Source: Xanthomarina arctica (GTDB lineage: Bacteria > Bacteroidota > Bacteroidia > Flavobacteriales > Flavobacteriaceae). From it: a stretch of DNA of 64,000 nucleotides. Of this stretch, positions 24,786 through 33,749 are shown piece by piece; within the stretch, counting starts at the first letter, position 1; the number at the start of each line of letters is the position of its first letter. The stretch lies in the NCBI RefSeq assembly GCF_014638915.1, contig NZ_BMFQ01000001.1, positions 1,191,142 through 1,255,141 of the forward strand, in the 5' to 3' direction. The position numbers and the translations under genes were made by a program. Under the pieces are notes generated by a model. That model was not told where the DNA came from, searched no databases, and saw only the letters and a program-made list of their open reading frames with translations.

Positions 24786-26912
24786 ATGGCAGTTTTAAAT
24801 AAAATTAGAAAAAACTCATTCGTTTTAATATTGGTAATAGCTTTAGCATTATTCGCTTTTATTTTAAGTGGACTTTTTGATGGAACAGCAAGCTTTACCG
24901 ATAAATCTTCAAACATTGTAGCAACCATTAACGGGAAAGATATTACCCGTGAAGCGTTTATGCAAAAAGTTGAAGTTGCTCAAAGACAACTTGGTCCTAA
25001 TGGAACCAATACACAAGCAATGAATAGAGTTTGGGAACAGGAAGTAAGACAAGCTGTTTTAGAAACACAATTTCAAGAATTAGGTTTATCTGTTGAACAA
25101 GATCAAATGAGAGATTTGTTAAGAACAAATTTAGCAAACAGTCCTGAATTTCAAAATGAAGCTGGTTTATTTGACGAAAACAAGTTAAACGAATACATTG
25201 CTAATTTAAAAGCAACCTCTACTGTTGCTTATCAACAATGGATTGATTATGAAAATAGTATTGGTGTAAGTGCATTACAACAAGATTATTTTAACTTAGT
25301 TAAAGCAGGAATGACTGGTACAGTTGCTGAAGGAAAACTAGAGCATATTTTAGAAAGCCAAACAGTGGACATTAAATACGTGCAAATTCCTTACACATCT
25401 ATCTCGGATAGCGCTATTTCAGTTTCTAAATCTGAAATTACTTCTTATATTAACAAACACAAAAAACAATATGAAGTAGATGCTACTAGAGATATTCGTT
25501 ATGTGGAATTTAAAGAAGTTGCTACTGTTTCAGATGAAAACGCTGTTAAAGAAGATTTAACTAGTCTATTAAAAGACCAAGTAATCTATAATGAAGATAC
25601 AAAGGTTAACGATACTATTAGAGGTTTTGCTCAAGTAGCAAATAATAAAGTGTTTGTAAACTCTTATTCAGATATTAAATTTGAAGACCGTTTTATATTA
25701 AAATCAGAATTACCAACATCTGTTGCAGATACTATTTTCAATATGAATGTAGGTAGTGTTTATGGTCCTTATAAAGACGCTAACTATTTTAAATTAACTA
25801 AAGTAGTTGCAGCAACACAAATGCCAGATTCAGTAAAGGCAAGACATATTTTAATTCCTTTTGTTGGAGCTGCAAGTGCACAACCAGAAGTTGTACAAAC
25901 AGAAGTTCAAGCTAAGAAAACGGCAGATAGTTTATTGACTATCTTAAAAAAGGACAATTCTAAATTTGGTGAATTTGTAACAACATATTCTTCAGATCAA
26001 GGAAGTTTGGCTAATGGAGGAAGTTATGATTACTTCACTTACAACACCATGGTTGAAGAGTTTAGAGATTTTGTTTTTGAAAATAACGAAGGAGATATCG
26101 AAGTTGTGAAAACGGTTTTCGGTTACCATATTATTGAAGTTGAAGGTCAGAAAAATAAACAACGTGCTATTAAAGTAGCAACTATTGCTAGAATTATAGA
26201 GCCATCTGATGCTACTATCAATCAAATATTCAACGATGCTTCTAACTTCGAAATTGCTATCCAAGATGGTGATTTTGATGCTATTGCTAAAGAAAAAGAT
26301 TTAGCTGTACGTCCAGTAAATGGGATTAAGAATTTGGATGAAAACATACCTGGATTAGGAAACCAAAGAGCTTTAGTTCGTTGGGCTTTTGAAGAAGGAA
26401 AAGAAGTAGGATCTACTAAACGTTTTAACTTAAATGGAGGTTATGCTATTGTACAAATAACGGCTTCTAATGCAAAAGGTTTAATGAATACTGAACAAGC
26501 GTCTGTAACTGCTTTGCCAGCTATTAGAAAAGAAAAGAAAGCCAAAATAATAATGGATGATATTTCTGCAACTACTGTTGAAGAAGTAGCAACTTCTCAA
26601 AACGAAACGGTTAAAACAGCTTTAGCAATCACCATGAAAAACCCAACTATTTCAGGTGCTGGAAAAGAAGGTATTGTTGTAGGAACAGCTTTTGGACTTA
26701 AAGAAGGTGCAACATCTAAATTAATAAAAGGAGAAAAAGGAGTTTATATGATTGAAGTTACCAAAAAGACACCTGCTACAGAATTGGATAACTACCAAGG
26801 GTTTGCTAACCAAGTTGGTGCTTCTAAAATGAGTAATGTAAATACCCAACTATATAATGCTTTAAAAGATGCTTCAGATATTGAAGATAATAGAGCAAAT
26901 ACAGTTCAATAA
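24786..26912 (+). CDS. PpiD/SurA-like peptidyl-prolyl isomerase
   Basis: The 708-aa protein has one N-terminal membrane anchor (about 12-32, FVLILVIALALFAFILSGLF). A SurA_N-like helical chaperone region follows (about 45-190), then a parvulin PPIase domain (about 345-450: ARHILIPF ... GEFVTTYSSDQGS..NGGSYDYF ... VVKTVFGYHIIEVEGQ), and further SurA-type segments. This is the layout of PpiD, an inner-membrane-anchored periplasmic foldase that helps newly exported proteins. Length is in the range of Bacteroidota homologues (about 700 aa). It has its own terminator and appears monocistronic. Confidence 0.92.
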   Translation: MAVLNKIRKNSFVLILVIALALFAFILSGLFDGTASFTDKSSNIVATINGKDITREAFMQKVEVAQRQLGPNGTNTQAMNRVWEQEVRQAVLETQFQELGLSVEQDQMRDLLRTNLANSPEFQNEAGLFDENKLNEYIANLKATSTVAYQQWIDYENSIGVSALQQDYFNLVKAGMTGTVAEGKLEHILESQTVDIKYVQIPYTSISDSAISVSKSEITSYINKHKKQYEVDATRDIRYVEFKEVATVSDENAVKEDLTSLLKDQVIYNEDTKVNDTIRGFAQVANNKVFVNSYSDIKFEDRFILKSELPTSVADTIFNMNVGSVYGPYKDANYFKLTKVVAATQMPDSVKARHILIPFVGAASAQPEVVQTEVQAKKTADSLLTILKKDNSKFGEFVTTYSSDQGSLANGGSYDYFTYNTMVEEFRDFVFENNEGDIEVVKTVFGYHIIEVEGQKNKQRAIKVATIARIIEPSDATINQIFNDASNFEIAIQDGDFDAIAKEKDLAVRPVNGIKNLDENIPGLGNQRALVRWAFEEGKEVGSTKRFNLNGGYAIVQITASNAKGLMNTEQASVTALPAIRKEKKAKIIMDDISATTVEEVATSQNETVKTALAITMKNPTISGAGKEGIVVGTAFGLKEGATSKLIKGEKGVYMIEVTKKTPATELDNYQGFANQVGASKMSNVNTQLYNALKDASDIEDNRANTVQ

Positions 26913-26933
26913 GAATACACTTATATAAGTTAT

Positions 26934-26966
26934 TAAAAGCTTCACAAACATGTGGAGCTTTTTTTA
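26934..26966. terminator. Terminator after the ppiD-like gene
   Basis: The stem AAAAGCTTCACA / TGTGGAGCTTTT is followed by T residues, 22 bp after the stop, between two convergent genes. It may serve both. Confidence 0.8.
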
Positions 26967-26972
26967 TGGCCT

Positions 26973-28226
26973 TTATTTAATCATTTCAGAATAAGGTACA
27001 ATCGTATGATATCCTTTATTTCTGAAATAGGGTGTAGGATTTTCTTCAGAAGTTACCAATACAAAATCGCCACCCCAAGCTCCAAGACTTTTTATAGAAC
27101 CCTTAAAATCTGGAAATAGCTTTTCTTTAACAGAAACTTGTTGGAGGATACTTGAGATAAGCTGTTCGTGGCTGTTTAAAAGGGTGTTAAAGTCCTTTAA
27201 ATTGGAACTAGAGATTAGTTTTAAAGTAATTTTACTTATTTCCTTAATCACTTGTGTTTTATCTGCTGTACTTGCTTTGTATTGCGCAATCCCATCCCGA
27301 CTGTTTTGTTTTTTGTTTAGGTAGACAAAATAGAGGGCTTCTTTAAAAGATGGATTAAAGTCAACTTCTGTAATAAGGTTTTGATTATTGTTGCCTATTT
27401 GATAGGAAATAGGATGGTTGTTCTGTGCACAAGCAATATCGTAACCTGAACCACCAAAAGTTAGTTCTAATAATTTGTATGCGTCTACTTTTGCCCAACT
27501 GGCTATGTTGTTTATTAATGTTGAAGAAGTTCCTAAACCCCAATCTTGAGGAAAAGTGAGTTTTGTTTCTACATGACAACCAGAAGTTAAAAACTCTGGG
27601 TTTAGTTTTTTGACTGCTTGAAGAATGTTTAATAAGCGGGTTTGTTTCTCGCTGTTATTTGGAATTTGTAGAGAAATGTCATTTGGATTAATTTCAAAGA
27701 CGGTTTCAAACCAAATCTTATTTTCAGAATCGAAACTCTTCCAAGTTACTTTATGTTCGTCGCAAGGCGTAACTTCTAGAGACTGTCCAAATTTAGTAGG
27801 AATGGCCAAAGACAAAGCCCCATCAAGAACCACATATTCTCCTGTGATGAGTAATTTTCCGTTGCTATAATGGGTTTCAATCTCAGATTTTGTTCTGCTT
27901 TTGGAGGCCGAGCGTAGTCGAAGCCACTCTTTATAGTGACTATCATTCATGCATTCTGCATATTCAGATAGCTTTTGAAAATTTTCTTCTATCAAAGCTG
28001 TTTTTTTGTTTCTACTCCAACCTTGAATTTGTTTTTCTCTATAGAAAGCATCATCTATACGTTGAAACTCTTCAAGGTAAATTAGATTTACGGGTAATCT
28101 TTTTCTAGTGTGATTTGCTCCTTGTCCATTTTGATGTTGAGCTATTCTTTTTTCAATATCAATAGTACTTCCTGTATAATAGGAACCATCAGAACATTCT
28201 AGTATATAAACAAATCCTTTTTGCAT
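26973..28226 (-). CDS. Fusion of GIY-YIG nuclease and GYDIA-type GHMP kinase (417 aa)
   Basis: Residues 1-85 are a complete small GIY-YIG nuclease (FVYILECSDGSYYTGSTIDIEKR, then REKQIQGWSR with the metal-binding Glu). Residues 101-109 (WLRLRSASK) are encoded by a palindromic repeat. From about 119 (HYSNGKLLITGEYVVLDGAL) a GHMP kinase runs to the end, with the ATP loop LGTSSTLIN and the signature SGYDIACAQ. The kinase lies next to HMG-CoA reductase and probably works in the mevalonate pathway. No Met lies between Met93 and the kinase start, so expression either yields the fusion or uses a non-ATG start. A mobile cassette apparently landed at the kinase 5' end. Confidence 0.88.
   Translation of the reverse strand: MQKGFVYILECSDGSYYTGSTIDIEKRIAQHQNGQGANHTRKRLPVNLIYLEEFQRIDDAFYREKQIQGWSRNKKTALIEENFQKLSEYAECMNDSHYKEWLRLRSASKSRTKSEIETHYSNGKLLITGEYVVLDGALSLAIPTKFGQSLEVTPCDEHKVTWKSFDSENKIWFETVFEINPNDISLQIPNNSEKQTRLLNILQAVKKLNPEFLTSGCHVETKLTFPQDWGLGTSSTLINNIASWAKVDAYKLLELTFGGSGYDIACAQNNHPISYQIGNNNQNLITEVDFNPSFKEALYFVYLNKKQNSRDGIAQYKASTADKTQVIKEISKITLKLISSSNLKDFNTLLNSHEQLISSILQQVSVKEKLFPDFKGSIKSLGAWGGDFVLVTSEENPTPYFRNKGYHTIVPYSEMIK
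27903..27927. repeat. Internal inverted repeat of the GIY-YIG cassette
   Basis: This copy is translated within the fusion protein (WLRLRSASK) and marks the junction to the GHMP kinase. Confidence 0.85.
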
Positions 28227-28239
28227 TATTTTTTATTTT

Positions 28240-28264
28240 GTGGCTTCGACTACGCTCAGCCACC
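28240..28264. repeat. Outer inverted repeat of the GIY-YIG cassette
   Basis: This copy lies 14 bp upstream of the GIY-YIG ATG. It is related to the GAGCGcAGtCGAAG repeats at 4416 and 52871. Confidence 0.85.
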
Positions 28265-28304
28265 GAACTCGACTAAACCCAATCACCAGTTTTAATGTTG
28301 AAAA

Positions 28305-29624
28305 TTATTTTTTTCGTAAATTATGGATGGCTTCAACAACAGCACTATGCGTTGCTGTATGTGTTTTAAAATAGTTTGTTAATGTGGCTTTTTCTTCTTC
28401 AGTTGCTTCAAACTGATTCAATATATTCATGAGATGCATTTTCATATGACCTTCCTGAATTCCTGTGGTAGTTAAAGAGCGGATGGCACCAAAATTCTGT
28501 GCTAACCCAGCAACTGCTACAATTTGCATGAGTTCTTTTGCAGTAGGTTCATGTAATAACTCCAAGGCCAACTTTACAAGCGGATGCAAACTGGTTAGGC
28601 CACCAACAGTTCCTAAAGCAAGAGGTATTTCAATCCAAAAGGTAAAGATGTCGTTTTCTAATTTTGCATGAGTCAGACTGCTGTAACTCCCATTTCTGGA
28701 AGCATAGGCATGAACACCTGCTTCTACAGCTCTAAAGTCGTTACCCGTAGCTAAAACTACGGCATCAATCCCATTCATAATACCTTTGTTGTGGGTAACA
28801 GCTCTAAAAGGTTCCACTTCGGCAATTTTAACTGCTTGAATGAATTTTTTAGCAAATTCTTCAGAATTTATTGACGGATTTTCAGTTAGATCTTTTACGG
28901 GACAGCTCACTTCTGCTCGTACAAGGCAATTAGGAACATAATTAGAAAGGATGCTCATAATAATGTCAATGCTCTTTTCTTTTTCAGAAAAGGAAGCGTA
29001 TTCAACTGCCTCTTCCCGAAAGGTTATAGCAAATTGCTCCAAACACGAATTGATAAAATTGGCTCCCATGGCATCCAAGGTTTCAAATGTGGCATGTAAT
29101 TGGAAGTAGCCTTCTATGCTTTCGGTTTTATCACGAAGTTCAATATCTAAAATACCACCACCACGTTTTTCCATGTTTTTGGTAATGGCTTTTGTAGCCG
29201 CTATAAGTTTTGGTTTTACAGTTTTAAAGAACTTGTTTAAAGCATCAAACGATCCATAAAACATAAAATGAACTTGTCCGATTTTGGTTGTAGATAGGAC
29301 TTCGGCTTTAAAACCACCTCTTTCTAACCAGAATTTAGCAGCTTTACTCGCCGCCGCAACCACAGAACTTTCTTCAATGGCCATGGGAATAGCATGCATT
29401 TTACCATTGATTAAAAAATTGGGTGCTACGCCAAATGGTAAATAATAATTGGTAATGGTGTTTTCTATAAACTCGTCGTGTAATTGCTGTAGCTTGATGT
29501 TGGAATTCCAATATTGCTTGATAATATGTTTTGCTTCATCCTTATTATTGAAGTAAGTAGCTACAATCCAATCGATTTTATGCGATTTGGAAAGTTTTGA
29601 AAAGCCAGAAATAGATTTGTTCAT
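28305..29624 (-). CDS. Hydroxymethylglutaryl-CoA reductase, class II (degradative-type sequence)
   Basis: The 439-aa protein has the class II HMGR motifs: AIEESSVVAAASKAAKFW (about 82-99), FETLDAMGANFINS (substrate pocket), AVTHNKGIMNGIDAVVLATGND (about 266-287, catalytic Lys/Asp region), GTVGGLTSLHPL and TTTGIQEGHMKMHL (catalytic His near the C-terminus). It interconverts HMG-CoA and mevalonate. Flavobacteria use the mevalonate route to isoprenoids, and the neighbouring GHMP kinase supports a biosynthetic role despite the class II sequence. The two genes are co-directional, 78 bp apart. Confidence 0.95.
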   Translation of the reverse strand: MNKSISGFSKLSKSHKIDWIVATYFNNKDEAKHIIKQYWNSNIKLQQLHDEFIENTITNYYLPFGVAPNFLINGKMHAIPMAIEESSVVAAASKAAKFWLERGGFKAEVLSTTKIGQVHFMFYGSFDALNKFFKTVKPKLIAATKAITKNMEKRGGGILDIELRDKTESIEGYFQLHATFETLDAMGANFINSCLEQFAITFREEAVEYASFSEKEKSIDIIMSILSNYVPNCLVRAEVSCPVKDLTENPSINSEEFAKKFIQAVKIAEVEPFRAVTHNKGIMNGIDAVVLATGNDFRAVEAGVHAYASRNGSYSSLTHAKLENDIFTFWIEIPLALGTVGGLTSLHPLVKLALELLHEPTAKELMQIVAVAGLAQNFGAIRSLTTTGIQEGHMKMHLMNILNQFEATEEEKATLTNYFKTHTATHSAVVEAIHNLRKK

Positions 29625-29643
29625 GGAAATTATATTGAAAACA

Positions 29644-29651
29644 CAAAGATA
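29644..29651 (-). promoter_or_regulatory. -7 box of the HMG-CoA reductase gene
   Basis: On the minus strand TATCTTTG matches TAnnTTTG exactly and lies 19 bp before the ATG. No clear TTG is present at the expected -33 distance. Confidence 0.5.
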
Positions 29652-29710
29652 CTGTTCTTGTAACTATTTTTATATTAGTTGTGTTTTAAAAGGCTATTTA
29701 ACTGTTAATA

Positions 29711-29744
29711 TTGACGGTTTTTTGCATATTTTTTAGTAAACTTG
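29711..29744 (+). promoter_or_regulatory. Candidate promoter of the dpp4/POT group
   Basis: TTG (29711-29713) and TAAACTTG (29737-29744) are 23 bp apart, the upper end of the usual spacing, with one mismatch in the -7 box. Confidence 0.4.
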
Positions 29745-29773
29745 GCATTATTTTATTCCTAAGAAACATTTAA

Positions 29774-32005
29774 ATGAAATTTACTAAACATCTTCTCATA
29801 CTTTGCATTTTTGCAACTTTCTTAACATCAGCACAGAATCAGGAAATATCCCTTGAAGACATTTGGTCTGGAACCTTTAGAACCGAAGGCATGGACGCTT
29901 TACATTCTATGAAAAATGGACAGCAATATTCTGTTCTTAATTTTGATAGAGTAGCTGGATCGACCTCAATAGATGTTTACGACTACAAAACTTTAAAAAA
30001 AGTAAATACATTAATTAATTCAAATGAAATTGAACCGATTACGTATTTCACCGATTATACCTTTAGCGATAATGAAAGTCAAATTCTTCTTGCTACAGAT
30101 GTAGAGCAAATTTTTAGACGCTCTTCCTTAGGGAAATATTATATTTTCGATACTAAAACCAAGCAAGTAACTATAGTTGCTGAAGAAAAAATACAAGAAC
30201 CAACCTTTTCGCCAGATGGGACTAAAATAGCTTATGGCTATAGTAACAATCTTTTTGTTAAGGATTTAAGTTCTGGAAAAACTACCCAAATTACCTTTGA
30301 TGGTGAAAAAAATAAAATAATCAATGGTATTACAGACTGGGTTTACGAAGAAGAATTTGGTTTTGTAAGAGCTTTTGAATGGAATGCAGATAGTAATAAA
30401 ATTGCCTTTATTCGTTTTGATGAAACCAATGTACCAGAATTTTCCATGGATGTTTATGGTTCGGCATTGTATCCTACACAAGACGTTTTTAAATATCCTA
30501 AAGCTGGTGAGGCCAATGCTATTGTATCTCTTCATTTATATAATTTAAAAACCGATAAGGCTTCAGAAGTAAAAGTAAAGAAAGCGTATAAAGATTTTTA
30601 TATTCCAAGAATAAAATGGACGAACAATCCAGATGTGTTAAGTGCTCATTACTTGAATAGACATCAAAATGAATTGGATTTATGGTTAATTGATGCCGAA
30701 AAAAACACCTCTCAATTGGTTTTGGAAGAAAGAGATAAAGCTTATGTGGATGTAACAGATAACTTAACCTTTTTAGAAGATAATAGTTTTATCTGGACCA
30801 GTGAGAAAGATGGTTATAATCACATTTATCACTATTCTAAAGATGGAGAACTAATAAATCAGATAACCAAAGGTAATTGGGAAGTTACTAGTTATTATGG
30901 TTACGACGAGAAACACGATAAAATATTTTTTCAATCTACAGAAATTGGTTCAATCAACAGAGATGTATATTCTATAAAACTTAATGGAAGAAATAAAGAA
31001 CGTTTAACTAATAGTGAAGGTAATAATAGAGCTTCTTTTAGTGCTGATTTTTCTTATTTTATCAATTCCTTTTCAAGTGCATCTACACCTCCGGAATATA
31101 CTTTAAACGATGCTAAATCAGGAGACTTAATAAAGGTTATAAAAGATAACGACAAGCTTTCTAAGAAACTTTTAGATTACAAAATGTCTAAAAAAGAATT
31201 TAGTACAATCCAAATTAATGGCAACGATTTGAACATGTGGATGGTTAAACCCGCAGATTTTGATGCTTCTAAGGAATATCCGTTATTTATGTTTCAATAT
31301 TCAGGGCCAGGTTCTCAAAGTGTTTCTAATACCTGGAATAGCGCAAATGATTATTGGTACCAATACCTTGCACAAAAAGGCTATATTGTAGCTTGTGTGG
31401 ATGGAAGAGGAACTGGTTTTAAAGGCGCAGATTTTAAAAAAGTCACTCAAAATGAATTGGGTAAATATGAGGTAGAAGACCAAATAGATGCGGCCAAACA
31501 ATTAGGGAAATTACCATATATTGATGCCTCTAGAATTGGAATTTGGGGTTGGAGCTATGGAGGCTTTATGAGTAGTAATGCTCTTTTTAAAGGAAATGAT
31601 GTTTTTTCTATGGCTATAGCAGTAGCACCTGTTACTAGCTGGCGTTTTTACGATTCTGTTTATACGGAACGATACATGACTACACCACAAGAGAATGCAA
31701 GTGGTTATGATGATAATTCGCCTATAAACCATGTTGATGGATTAGAAGGTGATTTTTTATTGATTCATGGAACAGGAGACGATAATGTGCATGTGCAAAA
31801 CACCATGCGTATGGTTGAAGCTTTGGTTCAGGCCAACAAACAATTTGAATGGATGATTTATCCAGATAAAAATCACGGTATTTATGGTGGCAACACTCGT
31901 TTGCATTTATATACTAAAATGTCAGATTTTATAGATGATACATTAGGTGATAAAAGAGATGTTTCTGAAGATAATAAAGTAGAGAAAGTAAAGATTAAAG
32001 GATAA
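29774..32005 (+). CDS. Dipeptidyl peptidase IV (S9B family)
   Basis: The 743-aa protein carries a signal peptide (HLLILCIFATFLTSAQ), so it acts in the periplasm or at the surface. The N-terminal beta-propeller (about 40-480) includes the DPP4-type EEEFGFVRAFEWNAD with the Glu pair that grips the substrate N-terminus. The C-terminal alpha/beta hydrolase has nucleophile GWSYGG (about 591-596), Asp in GTGDDNVH (about 666-673) and His in DKNHGIYGG (about 697-705). It removes X-Pro dipeptides. The two POT transporters downstream would import the released peptides. Confidence 0.95.
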   Translation: MKFTKHLLILCIFATFLTSAQNQEISLEDIWSGTFRTEGMDALHSMKNGQQYSVLNFDRVAGSTSIDVYDYKTLKKVNTLINSNEIEPITYFTDYTFSDNESQILLATDVEQIFRRSSLGKYYIFDTKTKQVTIVAEEKIQEPTFSPDGTKIAYGYSNNLFVKDLSSGKTTQITFDGEKNKIINGITDWVYEEEFGFVRAFEWNADSNKIAFIRFDETNVPEFSMDVYGSALYPTQDVFKYPKAGEANAIVSLHLYNLKTDKASEVKVKKAYKDFYIPRIKWTNNPDVLSAHYLNRHQNELDLWLIDAEKNTSQLVLEERDKAYVDVTDNLTFLEDNSFIWTSEKDGYNHIYHYSKDGELINQITKGNWEVTSYYGYDEKHDKIFFQSTEIGSINRDVYSIKLNGRNKERLTNSEGNNRASFSADFSYFINSFSSASTPPEYTLNDAKSGDLIKVIKDNDKLSKKLLDYKMSKKEFSTIQINGNDLNMWMVKPADFDASKEYPLFMFQYSGPGSQSVSNTWNSANDYWYQYLAQKGYIVACVDGRGTGFKGADFKKVTQNELGKYEVEDQIDAAKQLGKLPYIDASRIGIWGWSYGGFMSSNALFKGNDVFSMAIAVAPVTSWRFYDSVYTERYMTTPQENASGYDDNSPINHVDGLEGDFLLIHGTGDDNVHVQNTMRMVEALVQANKQFEWMIYPDKNHGIYGGNTRLHLYTKMSDFIDDTLGDKRDVSEDNKVEKVKIKG

Positions 32006-32032
32006 TAAACTGACTAACTAATAATAAAAAAA

Positions 32033-33622
32033 ATGGAATATAAATTTGGAGGTTCTATTGAGAACCAAAAAACGGTATTAGGGCATCCTTCAGGGTTGTT
32101 TGTGCTTTTCTTCACAGAAATGTGGGAACGATTTTCGTACTATGGTATGCGGGCTTTGCTTGTGTTGTTTTTAGTATCAACGCTAATAGATGGAGGCTGG
32201 GAATGGACTAGATCAGATGCTTTGGTACTTTATGGTTGGTACACAGGATTAGTGTATTTAACGCCAATAATTGGAGGTTTTATTGCCGATAAATTTATGG
32301 GTTATAGAAAAGCGATTATTTTAGGAGCTTTTATTATGACTTTAGGGCATGCTTCTATGGCTTTAGAAGGAATGACTTCTATTTTCTTTTACGTAGGATT
32401 GTCCTTTTTAATTATAGGAAATGGTTTTTTTAAGCCAAACATTTCTTCTATGGTTGGGCAATTGTATAAATCGCAAGGAAAAGAAAAAGATGGTGGATAT
32501 ACCATTTTTTATATGGGAATCAACGCAGGTGCCTTTTTAGGAATCTTATTGTGTGGTTATATAGGTGAAAACATTGGATGGCATTTTGGTTTTGGACTTG
32601 CTGGAATCTTTATGTTTTTAGGAATGTTGCAATTTTATTTTACTCAAAAGATCTTTGGTAAAATTGGATTATCTCCTAACCAAACTGAAGATTTTGAGAA
32701 GAACTTTGAAAATAGTATGGAAACATTAGAAGATAATGTTAAAGCTGTTGCCGATGTTGCCGAAAGCCCTAAAGTAGTAAGAGATAGAATGTTTGTTATT
32801 GGTGTATTCTCATTATTTGTAGTATTCTTTTGGTGGGCTTTCGAGCAAGCTGGGGGTTCTATGACGGTTTTTGCGGCAGATTATACAGATAGAGCCTTAG
32901 TTGGTAGTGCAGCAATGACGTTTAAAATTGTAAACACAATTATAACAGTAGTGCCTATGTTAGTTATTACTTGGGTATTGGCCATGTTATTTAAACAGAC
33001 TTATAGCTCATATTCTTTAGCTAATATCTTATTAGGCTTGAGTTTTGTTATTATTTGGGGAATCGTAATTTGGATGTTAAATAGAGAATTTCAATCAGAT
33101 ACAACAGAAGTTCCAGCATCTTGGTTCTCAGTTTTAAACTCCTTATTTATTATATTATTTGCTCCTGTTTTCTCTAAAATATGGGAAAGTAAATTGAATC
33201 CTTCAGGACCTATTAAATTTGCCATTGGTTTGTTGTTAGTAGGATTAGGCTTTGGAGTCTTAGCTTATGGAGCATCTACCATTCCAGATGGAGCCCAAAC
33301 GGCATCTGTAAGTTTAATGTTCTTAGTTGGTGCCTATTTTTTACATACTTTAGGAGAACTTTGTGTATCTCCAGTAGGTCTATCTTATGTTAGTAAGTTG
33401 GCTCCTATTAAATTTGTAAGTTTAATGTTTGGAATTTGGTTTACCGCTAATTTCTTTGCGAATCTTTTAGGAGGTTTCACAGGGAGTTATATCGACTCTA
33501 TTTCGGAGGAATACGGATTATCCACTTTCTTTTTAATGTTTACCATCATTCCAATTGTGGCGGCAGTGATAATGATGCTGTTAAATCCGATGCTTAAAAG
33601 AAAAATGCACGGTATTCAATAA
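32033..33622 (+). CDS. Proton-dependent oligopeptide transporter (POT/PTR2), copy 1
   Basis: The 529-aa multi-span protein (about 14 helices) carries the POT hallmark ExxER in FFTEMWERFSYYGMRALLVLFL (about 29-50) and the PTR2 segments FFKPNISSMVGQLY and FYMGINAGAFLGILLCGYIGE. The ExxER motif couples protons to peptide uptake. It starts 27 bp after the DPP4 gene, so the two are very likely co-transcribed, and is followed by its own terminator and a paralogue. Confidence 0.95.
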   Translation: MEYKFGGSIENQKTVLGHPSGLFVLFFTEMWERFSYYGMRALLVLFLVSTLIDGGWEWTRSDALVLYGWYTGLVYLTPIIGGFIADKFMGYRKAIILGAFIMTLGHASMALEGMTSIFFYVGLSFLIIGNGFFKPNISSMVGQLYKSQGKEKDGGYTIFYMGINAGAFLGILLCGYIGENIGWHFGFGLAGIFMFLGMLQFYFTQKIFGKIGLSPNQTEDFEKNFENSMETLEDNVKAVADVAESPKVVRDRMFVIGVFSLFVVFFWWAFEQAGGSMTVFAADYTDRALVGSAAMTFKIVNTIITVVPMLVITWVLAMLFKQTYSSYSLANILLGLSFVIIWGIVIWMLNREFQSDTTEVPASWFSVLNSLFIILFAPVFSKIWESKLNPSGPIKFAIGLLLVGLGFGVLAYGASTIPDGAQTASVSLMFLVGAYFLHTLGELCVSPVGLSYVSKLAPIKFVSLMFGIWFTANFFANLLGGFTGSYIDSISEEYGLSTFFLMFTIIPIVAAVIMMLLNPMLKRKMHGIQ

Positions 33623-33658
33623 AAATACGGATGCACTTAAATATTGCATTAAAAGATA

Positions 33659-33690
33659 TAAAAAACACGCTATAATTAGCGTGTTTTTTA
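33659..33690 (+). terminator. Terminator between the two POT genes
   Basis: The stem AAAAACACGCT / AGCGTGTTTTTT with a 6-nt loop and T run separates the two transporters, so the second may be transcribed separately or by read-through. Confidence 0.88.
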
Positions 33691-33749
33691 TATTTTAGGG
33701 CGTTATTAATATTTTAAATTAATTACTAACTAGCTTAAAAAAATTATAC

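Larger units (their letters stand above)
27903..28264 (-). mobile_element. Putative GIY-YIG cassette bounded by 25-bp inverted repeats
   Basis: The repeats at 27903-27927 and 28240-28264 are inverted relative to each other and match at 23 of 25 positions (shared core GAGCGTAGTCGAAGCCAC). The 362-bp unit contains only the GIY-YIG frame. That combination suggests a minimal mobile unit, or a nuclease gene captured between repeats. Confidence 0.6.
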
